A stretch of DNA of 10,233 bases from Pseudomonadota bacterium. Lineage in GTDB: Bacteria; Pseudomonadota; Gammaproteobacteria; Steroidobacterales; Steroidobacteraceae. Below are positions 1 through 10,233 of this stretch, piece by piece. The stretch is taken from positions 1-10,233 of the forward strand of contig JAJXZV010000049.1 of assembly GCA_021779875.1 (NCBI GenBank), read 5' to 3'. The notes under the pieces are model-generated. The model was given only the letters and a program-made list of their open reading frames with translations. It was not told the DNA's origin and did not search any database. Each line of letters starts with the position of its first letter. Position 1 is the stretch's first letter. The position numbers and the translations under genes were made by a program.

Positions 1-84
1 CTGGTGCCCTCGCTGAACGACGACGACCGGCACGCCGAGGCGCTCGCCGCGATCGTGCGGCGGCACCTGCAGGGCTGGATTTGA
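1..84 (+). CDS. hemH: Probable ferrochelatase, C-terminal end (5' truncated by window)
   Basis: Only the last 27 codons and a TGA stop are visible. The reading frame runs LVPSLNDDDRHAEALAAIV and ends in RRHLQGWI. The pattern 'hydrophobic-P-x-L-N-x, acidic/His, x-AL-x-x-hydrophobic' with a terminal GW resembles the C-terminus of bacterial ferrochelatase (for example IPALN followed by an H-I-x-x-(M/L)-A segment in E. coli HemH). Ferrochelatase inserts iron into protoporphyrin IX as the last step of haem synthesis. No catalytic residue lies in the visible part, so the call rests on one short recalled motif and could be wrong. The next gene starts 22 bases downstream on the same strand with no promoter visible between them, so the two are probably co-transcribed. 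Confidence 0.5.
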   Translation: MVPSLNDDDRHAEALAAIVRRHLQGWI

Positions 85-3126
<3,042 letters not shown>

Positions 3127-3141
3127 GGTGATCGGGTCCTG

Positions 3142-3163
3142 GAGCGGGCCTCGAGGCGCGCTC
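3142..3163 (+). other. GC-rich imperfect palindrome just after leuA
   Basis: GAGCG-G-GCC at 3142-3150 pairs with GGC-G-CGCTC at 3155-3163 around TCGA, a 22-base dyad symmetric except for one G-G mismatch pair. It starts 15 bases after the leuA stop. No T-run follows directly, so it is at best a weak leuA terminator or an RNA 3'-end stabiliser. Confidence 0.35.
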
Positions 3164-3164
3164 G

Positions 3165-3240
3165 GATACTAGAATTCACTAGAGATATGTTATTTAGATA
3201 TCACGCATAATATATTGATTTATATTATGAAATATAGCTT
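3165..3240. other. AT-rich island in a high-GC chromosome
   Basis: Bases 3181-3240 contain 48 A/T out of 60 (80%), against coding DNA on both sides that is mostly G/C. The stretch holds a direct repeat, ACTAG (3168-3172 and 3178-3182) around AATTC, repeated AGATAT words (3183-3188 and within 3195-3202), and a perfect 9+9 inverted repeat. Several TATAAT-like hexamers occur on both strands, so promoter activity in either direction is possible. No gene is supported inside it. It may be a regulator or nucleoid-protein binding region, or a trace of inserted foreign DNA. Confidence 0.7.
3206..3229. repeat. Perfect 9+9 bp AT-rich inverted repeat
   Basis: CATAATATA (3206-3214) is the exact reverse complement of TATATTATG (3221-3229), separated by TTGATT. 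The 24-base dyad is AT-only apart from its outer C and G and one G in the spacer, inside an otherwise GC-rich region. Its size fits an operator for a dimeric DNA-binding protein, or a weak cruciform. It lies about 85 bases before the -35 of the next predicted promoter. I do not recognise the consensus. Confidence 0.55.
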
Positions 3241-3271
3241 CACCACGCGATGGCGGAGCGGCCGAAAGCGG

Positions 3272-3292
3272 CGCCTCGGGTACGCCGAGGCG
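3272..3292 (+). other. Strong GC hairpin upstream of the lysine-operon promoter
   Basis: CGCCTCGG (3272-3279) and CCGAGGCG (3285-3292) form a perfect 8-bp stem with a 5-base loop, GTACG. There is no downstream T-run. It sits between the AT-rich island and the promoter at 3312, so it could end leuA read-through inefficiently or act as a binding site. Confidence 0.4.
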
Positions 3293-3311
3293 GTCCCGAT
3301 CGCGGTCCCTG

Positions 3312-3339
3312 TTGATCGCGCGCCCGAATCCGTTATAGT
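3312..3339 (+). promoter_or_regulatory. Sigma70 promoter for the small-ORF/lysCA/asd group
   Basis: TTGATC (3312-3317) and TATAGT (3334-3339) are separated by 16 bases, matching the -35 at 4/6 and the -10 at 5/6. Transcription would start near 3346, giving a leader of about 55 bases before the ATG at 3400. It is the best promoter match I see in the window, and no other clear promoter lies before asd. Confidence 0.55.
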
Positions 3340-3399
3340 GCCGCACTTTGACCGGCCGGGCGATTCGATCCCGTTGATTTCAAGGGCTTTTCTGTACCA

Positions 3400-3618
3400 A
3401 TGAGCGAACGCGAAGACGAACATTTCGACCTCGACGACGAGTTCCTCGGCGAGGCCGAGGAGTCGAACGATTTTGAACCGGTGCTCGAGCGCGCGGAACG
3501 CCGCGTCAAGGCGGCTCCGCAGCCTAAGCGCGGCAAGGCCGCGTGGAGCCGTGTCGAGGACGTGCTGGCGGAGCGGCAGTTGGAGCGACAACTGCGCGAC
3601 GTCTTCGAAGAGGAGTAG
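3400..3618 (+). CDS. Small conserved-looking hypothetical protein, 72 residues
   Basis: This short protein has an acidic N-terminal half (residues 1-30, rich in Asp and Glu, with FDLDDEFLGEAEE) and a basic linker (about 34-46, RRVKAAPQPKRGK). Its charged C-terminal segment, WSRVEDVLAERQLERQLRDVFEEE, is probably helical. There is no signal peptide, membrane segment or cysteine. The 'basic linker plus R-hydrophobic-E-D-x-L-E-x-R-x-L' tail recalls small gammaproteobacterial proteins of the PA3496 type, but this is a weak recollection and the function is unknown. Start: the ATG at 3400 lies about 55 bases after a good promoter; an AAGGG at 3382-3386 is rather far away (13 bases) to be a strong ribosome site. 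The lysC-lysA fusion begins 63 bases downstream, so the two are probably co-transcribed. Codon use fits the neighbours. Confidence 0.72.
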   Translation: MSEREDEHFDLDDEFLGEAEESNDFEPVLERAERRVKAAPQPKRGKAAWSRVEDVLAERQLERQLRDVFEEE

Positions 3619-3635
3619 CGGCGTGCTCGAATCGC

Positions 3636-3662
3636 GCCGGCTCTCCGAACCGGCGAGCCGGC
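3636..3662 (+). other. Hairpin just upstream of the lysC-lysA start
   Basis: GCCGGCTC (3636-3643) and GAGCCGGC (3655-3662) form a perfect 8-bp stem with an 11-base loop. It ends 10 bases before TTG 3673 and 19 before GTG 3682, the two candidate starts. No Shine-Dalgarno is visible between the stem and the start. It could tune translation of the fusion gene or partly end transcription; without a T-run it is not a standard terminator, and it is far too small for a lysine riboswitch. Confidence 0.4.
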
Positions 3663-3681
3663 ACCGCGCCTGTTGCCCGCC

Positions 3682-6279
3682 GTGAGTGCCTCGCCCAAAC
3701 CCTGGGTCGTTCTGAAGTTCGGCGGCACCAGCGTGTCCTCCGCGGCGAACTGGCGGAACATCGCCGGCGTGCTGCGCGAGCGCATGGCCTCGGGCATGCG
3801 CCCCGTGGTGGTCCACTCGGCGCTGTCGGGCATCACCGACCGCCTCGAGGCGTTGATCTCGGCGGCGCTCGAGGGCCGGCAGGCGGCGGCGCTCGAGCGG
3901 ATCGAGGCGGTTCACCGCGAGCTCGCCGGGGCGCTCGGAATCGAGCCGAGCGCGCGCTTCGACGCCTTCCTGTCGGAGCTTCGGGAGCGCGCCGGGACGA
4001 TGGCGCGCGAGCGCCGGGTGGACGACCGCATGCGTGCGGCCGTGATGGCCAGCGGCGAGTTGCTCGCGACCACTCTCGGCGAGACGTTCCTCAACGCCCA
4101 GGGCATTCGGACCGCGTGGGTGGATGCACGCCGGGCGCTGCGGGCGGAGCGGCGCCAGGGATCCAACGAGAAGGCGAACCTGCTGTCGGCGACCTGTGAT
4201 TTCTCGCCGGATCCGGGCCTCTCGGCCGACTGGGGCGCACTCGGCGCCGTCGTGATCACCCAGGGATTCATCGCCGCGAACGAGGACGGCGACACCGTGC
4301 TGCTCGGCCGCGGCGGATCGGACACCTCGGGCGCCTACTTCGCGGCCAAGCTGTCCGCGGCGCGGCTCGAGATCTGGACCGACGTGCCGGGCATGTTCAG
4401 CGCCAATCCGCGGTCGGTGCCCACGGCCCGGCTGCTGCGCGCGCTGCATTACGACGAAGCGCAGGAGATCGCGAGCAACGGGGCCAAGGTGCTGCATCCG
4501 CGCTGTGTGCTGCCGGTGCGCCAGTACCGGATTCCCTTGCACGTCTATGCGACCCAGGCGCCGGGGCTCGAGGGCACCATCGTCTCCTCGGAGGTCGCCG
4601 ACAGCGCGGCGCAGGTCAAGGCGATCGCCATCAAGAAGGGCATCACCCTCGTGTCGATGGAAAGCCCGGGCATGTGGCATCAGGTCGGCTTCCTGGCCGA
4701 TGCCTTCCAGGTCTTCAAGCAGCAGGGGCTGTCGGTGGACCTGGTGTCCACGTCGGAGACCAACGTCACGGTGTCGCTCGATCCGGCCGCCAACACGCTC
4801 GACGCAGCGGCGCTCGAGCGCCTGACCGGCGCGCTCGGTGCGCTGTGCCGCGTTCGGATCCTCGGGCCGTGCGCATCGCTGAGCCTGCTCGGGCACAACC
4901 TGCGCAGCATCCTGCACGAGCTCGGCGGCGCCTTCGAGCTGTTCCAGGACCAGAAGATCTACCTCGTGACCCAGGCGGCCAACGACCTGAATTTCACCTT
5001 CGTGATCGACGAGGCGCAGGGCGACAGCCTGGTGCAGCAGCTGCACGAGCGCCTGATCCAGCGCATCGGCTCGGACCGGGTGCTCGGACCGACCTGGCAG
5101 GAACTGTTCGAGCCCGGCCGCGCCGCCGGCGCACGCGCGCCCGCCGCCTGGTGGGAGCAGCCGGCCAAGCGGGCGCGGCTGCTCGAGATCGCGGCCCGCG
5201 AGGGTGCCGCGTTCGTCTACGACCTCGAATCGCTGGACGGCGCCGTGGCCGCCGTGCTCGGGGTCGGCTCGGTCGACCGCTGGGCGTACGCGATGAAGGC
5301 GAACTGGCACCCCGAGATCCTGCGCCGCGTGTATGCCGCCGGCCTCGCGATCGAGTGCGTCTCGCAGGGCGAGCTCGAATTCGCCTTCGCCGAGGTGCCC
5401 GGCCTCGAGCCGCAGCGGGTGCTGTTCACGCCGAACTTCGCGCCCCGCGGCGAGTACGAGTACGCGCTGCGCAAGGGCGTGCGCCTGACGCTCGACAATC
5501 TGCACCCGCTCGCGGCGTGGCCCGGGCTGTTCGCCGGCCGGGAGGTGTTCGTGCGCATCGATCCGGGCGTCGGCCGCGGACACCACGATCACGTGCGCAC
5601 CGCGGGCGCGTATTCCAAGTTCGGCATCCCGGTCGGCGAGCTCGACGAGCTCCAGACGCTGGCCCGGGCCGCGGGCGTGCGCGTGGCCGGGCTGCATGCG
5701 CACACCGGCAGCGGCATCTTCGACGTGCACAACTGGACCAGCACGGGCGAGCTGCTCGCCGAGCTGTCGCGGCGCTTCCCGGAGGCCCGCGTGGTCGATC
5801 TCGGCGGCGGCATCGGCGTGCCCGAGCAGGGCGGCCACGCGCGCTTCGATCTTCGAGCCCTGGACCGGGGCGTGGCCGGGCTCAAGGGGCGCTTCCCGGA
5901 GCTCGAGTTCTGGATGGAGCCCGGCCGGTTCCTGGTGGCCGAGGCCGGCGTGCTGTTGGCCCGGGTCACGCAGTTGAAGGGCAAGGGCGACGTGCGCTAC
6001 GTGGGCATCGCGACCGGCATGAACTCGCTGATCCGTCCCGCCCTGTACGGCGCGCACCACGAGATCCGCAACCTCACCCGGCTGGGCGAACCGGCGGCGG
6101 GGCGCGTCACCGTGGTCGGACCGATCTGCGAGAGCGCGGATCAGTTCGGCACGGACTACTGGCTGCCGGCCTGTTCCGAAGGCGACGTGCTGCTGGTGGC
6201 CGCCTGCGGCGCCTACGGCTACGCGATGGCCTCGAATTACAACCGGCGACCGCCGGCACGGGAGTTCATTCTCGCATGA
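3682..6279 (+). CDS. lysC/lysA: Bifunctional aspartate kinase / diaminopimelate decarboxylase (LysC-LysA fusion)
   Basis: An 865-residue fusion of the first and last enzymes of lysine synthesis. The aspartate kinase half has [11 protein letters not shown] (K12 in the ATP/aspartate site), [13 protein letters not shown] near 210 and [13 protein letters not shown] near 230. Two ACT regulatory modules follow (about 310-470, including ITLVSM at 321-326 and [17 protein letters not shown]). After a linker around 475-500 comes the PLP-dependent decarboxylase. It has the PLP lysine K539 in [16 protein letters not shown] near 675, the phosphate-binding GGGIG at 708-712, EPGR at 746-749, the catalytic-site C816 in CESADQF, and SNYNRRP near the end. 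All expected key residues are present, so both halves should be active. The GTG at 3682 (MSASPKPW) is preferred; a TTG at 3673 would add three residues, and neither has a good ribosome site. The stop overlaps the asd start by 4 bases. Such fusions are known in Xanthomonas relatives. Confidence 0.95.
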   Translation: MSASPKPWVVLKFGGTSVSSAANWRNIAGVLRERMASGMRPVVVHSALSGITDRLEALISAALEGRQAAALERIEAVHRELAGALGIEPSARFDAFLSELRERAGTMARERRVDDRMRAAVMASGELLATTLGETFLNAQGIRTAWVDARRALRAERRQGSNEKANLLSATCDFSPDPGLSADWGALGAVVITQGFIAANEDGDTVLLGRGGSDTSGAYFAAKLSAARLEIWTDVPGMFSANPRSVPTARLLRALHYDEAQEIASNGAKVLHPRCVLPVRQYRIPLHVYATQAPGLEGTIVSSEVADSAAQVKAIAIKKGITLVSMESPGMWHQVGFLADAFQVFKQQGLSVDLVSTSETNVTVSLDPAANTLDAAALERLTGALGALCRVRILGPCASLSLLGHNLRSILHELGGAFELFQDQKIYLVTQAANDLNFTFVIDEAQGDSLVQQLHERLIQRIGSDRVLGPTWQELFEPGRAAGARAPAAWWEQPAKRARLLEIAAREGAAFVYDLESLDGAVAAVLGVGSVDRWAYAMKANWHPEILRRVYAAGLAIECVSQGELEFAFAEVPGLEPQRVLFTPNFAPRGEYEYALRKGVRLTLDNLHPLAAWPGLFAGREVFVRIDPGVGRGHHDHVRTAGAYSKFGIPVGELDELQTLARAAGVRVAGLHAHTGSGIFDVHNWTSTGELLAELSRRFPEARVVDLGGGIGVPEQGGHARFDLRALDRGVAGLKGRFPELEFWMEPGRFLVAEAGVLLARVTQLKGKGDVRYVGIATGMNSLIRPALYGAHHEIRNLTRLGEPAAGRVTVVGPICESADQFGTDYWLPACSEGDVLLVAACGAYGYAMASNYNRRPPAREFILA

Positions 6280-7362
6280 CACGCATCGGACTCATCGGCT
6301 GGCGCGGCATGGTCGGATCGGTGCTCCTCGAGCGCATGCGCGCGGAGGGGGATTTCGATCTGGTGGAACCGGTCTTCTTCAGCACGTCCCGGGCCGGCGC
6401 GGCGGCGCCCGACGTCGGCCGGCCCGTGGGCCCGGTGCTGGACGCGAACGATCTGCAGGCCCTCGCGCGCCTGCCCCTCCTCATCAGCACCCAGGGAGGC
6501 GACTATACGCAGGCCGTGCACGGACGGCTGCGCGCCGCCGGCTGGCGGGGGTATTGGATCGACGCGGCCTCGGCGCTGCGCATGGAAAGGGATTCGGTCA
6601 TCGTCCTCGACCCGGTGAACCTGCCGGTGATCCAGGCGGCGCGCGAACGCGGGGTCAGGGACTTCATCGGCGGCAACTGCACGGTGTCGCTCATGCTGAT
6701 GGCGATCGGCGGCCTGCTGCGCGCGGATCTGATCGAGTGGATCACCGCGATGACCTACCAGTCGGCCTCCGGCGCCGGCGCCCAGAACATGCGCGAACTG
6801 CTCGAGCAGATGGGCGCCCTGCACGGCGCGGCCGCTCCGCTGCTCGCCGATCCCGCGGCCGGCATCCTCGAGATCGACCGCGCGGTCGGCGCGGCGCTGC
6901 GCGCCCCGGGGTTCCCCACCGAGCACTTCGGCGTGCCGCTCGCCGCCAATCTGATCCCGTGGATCGACAAGGATCTGGGCGGGGGCCGCAGCCGCGAGGA
7001 GTGGAAGGGCGGCGTGGAGTCGAACAAGATCATGGGCACCGAGGATGCGCCGGTGCCCGTCGAGGGCATCTGCGTGCGCGTCGGCGCGATGCGCTGCCAC
7101 TCCCAGGCGCTGACCATCAAGCTTCGCAAGGACGTGCCGCTGCCCGAGATCGAGCGGATCATTCGGGAGTCGAACGACTGGGTGCGGGTGGTCCCGAACG
7201 AGCGCGAGGCCTCGATGCGCGAACTGACGCCGGCCGCGGTCAGCGGCACGCTGACGGTGCCGGTCGGACGCCTGCGCAAGCTCGCCATGGGCGGGGAGTA
7301 CCTCGCCGCCTTCACCGTGGGCGACCAGCTGCTCTGGGGCGCCGCCGAGCCGCTGCGTCGGA

Positions 7363-9885
<2,523 letters not shown>

Positions 9886-9894
9886 CGTGAATTG

Positions 9895-9898
9895 CTCC
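9895..9898 (-). promoter_or_regulatory. Shine-Dalgarno site deciding the glgP start
   Basis: GGAG on the minus strand lies 9 bases before the ATG at 9885 and only 3 bases after the pgl stop codon. It overlaps the alternative TTG at 9900, so the ATG is the better start. The spacing fits translation of glgP from a shared pgl-glgP transcript. Confidence 0.7.
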
Positions 9899-9901
9899 AA
9901 A

Positions 9902-10233
9902 TCAAGGCGCCCAGGCGATTTCGACCCGCGTGCGGCGCTGGCGCAGCAGGGCGCGCACGGGCATCTCCGCCACGGGGCCGGGTGCGGCGGCGGCGCGATA
10001 GGTGCGCCATTTCGCCTCGCCGGTGATCAGGATCAGGACCCGGCGCGAGTCTAGCAGCGCCGCGAGATTCAGGCTCATGCGCGGCTGCGGCGCCGCCGGC
10101 GCCCAGGTCGCCACGCAGCCCGCGGCCGCCGCGGGATCGAGCGCCGCGGCGAGGTTCGGGGACCCGGGGAACAGCGAGGCGGTGTGCCCGTCGTCGCCCA
10201 TGCCCAGCAGCAGCACGTCGAACGGGCGCGGCA
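9902..10233 (-). CDS. pgl: 6-phosphogluconolactonase, C-terminal part (5' truncated by window)
   Basis: The visible ~110 C-terminal residues start [24 protein letters not shown], the family signature containing the active-site GDDGHT segment; the aspartate/histidine pair is intact. It then reads [27 protein letters not shown], with the conserved TGEAK lysine, and ends [20 protein letters not shown] before a TGA. This is the DevB/Pgl type that hydrolyses 6-phosphoglucono-lactone to 6-phosphogluconate in the cytosol, feeding the oxidative pentose phosphate and Entner-Doudoroff pathways. The start lies beyond base 10233. The glgP ATG is 16 bases downstream on the same strand, which implies co-transcription of sugar-phosphate genes. 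In many relatives pgl sits with zwf, glk or edd; any such partner here would be outside the window. Confidence 0.93.
   Translation of the reverse strand, partial: PRPFDVLLLGMGDDGHTASLFPGSPNLAAALDPAAAAGCVATWAPAAPQPRMSLNLAALLDSRRVLILITGEAKWRTYRAAAAPGPVAEMPVRALLRQRRTRVEIAWAP

Noticed and set aside
3168..3202. EcoRI-, SpeI-like and EcoRV-type sites clustered in the AT-rich island, suggesting cloning-vector sequence.
   Set aside because: The order and spacing do not match a vector polylinker I can recall, and flanking genes run on normally. Such words are expected in an AT-rich patch.
3244..3322. tRNA-Ser-like stretch: the D-arm-like GGCGGAGCGGCCGAAAGCGG after an apparent acceptor strand, with a near-complementary strand at 3316-3322.
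   Set aside because: The would-be anticodon loop lacks U33, no T-arm can be formed before the 3' strand, and there is no TTCGAATCC element. The resemblance is probably chance in GC-rich sequence.
3215..3403. Open frame of about 62 codons (also an inner ATG at 3228) from the AT-rich island into the 72-residue gene.
   Set aside because: It has no ribosome site, starts inside the inverted repeat, runs across the predicted promoter, and its protein resembles nothing I know.
3220..6282. Very long minus-strand open frame (about 1020 codons) opposite lysC-lysA.
   Set aside because: It is a shadow frame caused by high GC third-position bias. Its protein is rich in Arg, His, Gln and Ala with no motif, while the plus strand has complete enzyme signatures.
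9886..9900. Alternative TTG start for glgP at 9900.
   Set aside because: The TTG overlaps the GGAG that is correctly spaced for the ATG at 9885; the five added residues are the Shine-Dalgarno region read as protein.

Overview
The window is about 10 kb of high-GC bacterial chromosome whose genes have strongly G/C-biased third codon positions. It reads as ordinary core metabolism. Gene content suggests a gammaproteobacterium, probably near the Xanthomonadales/Nevskiales/Steroidobacterales. Three things point there: a fused aspartate kinase-diaminopimelate decarboxylase (known from Xanthomonas relatives), a long Pseudomonas-like LeuA, and an HpnB-type glycosyltransferase. This placement is an inference from recalled families, not from a search.

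Layout, plus strand: the 3' tail of a probable ferrochelatase (1-84) and, 22 bases on, an HpnB-like membrane glycosyltransferase (107-1195). A 233-base gap follows with a good sigma70-type promoter and several small dyads, then 2-isopropylmalate synthase leuA (1429-3126). The 273-base gap after leuA is the most unusual stretch. It holds a GC-rich dyad, an AT-rich island of about 75 bases containing a perfect 9+9 inverted repeat, a strong GC hairpin, and a clear sigma70 promoter. That promoter probably serves a 72-residue acidic/basic protein (3400-3618), the lysC-lysA fusion (3682-6279) and asd (6276-7400), the last two overlapping by 4 bases.

Minus strand: a partial 6-phosphogluconolactonase gene (9902-10233, 5' end outside the window) is followed 16 bases later by glycogen/maltodextrin phosphorylase (7363-9885). 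The phosphorylase converges on asd and the two coding regions overlap by 38 bases, with no intrinsic terminator between them.

How the genes work together: aspartate kinase and Asd perform the first two steps from aspartate, and the LysA half of the fusion performs the last step to lysine. LeuA commits 2-ketoisovalerate to leucine. Phosphorylase releases glucose-1-phosphate from glycogen, and phosphogluconolactonase acts downstream in the oxidative pentose phosphate and Entner-Doudoroff routes.

I see no mobile element, CRISPR array, defence system, tRNA or rRNA. I did not find a convincing new biological system. The best leads are the AT-rich island with its dyad, the convergent coding overlap, and the small protein in front of the lysine genes.
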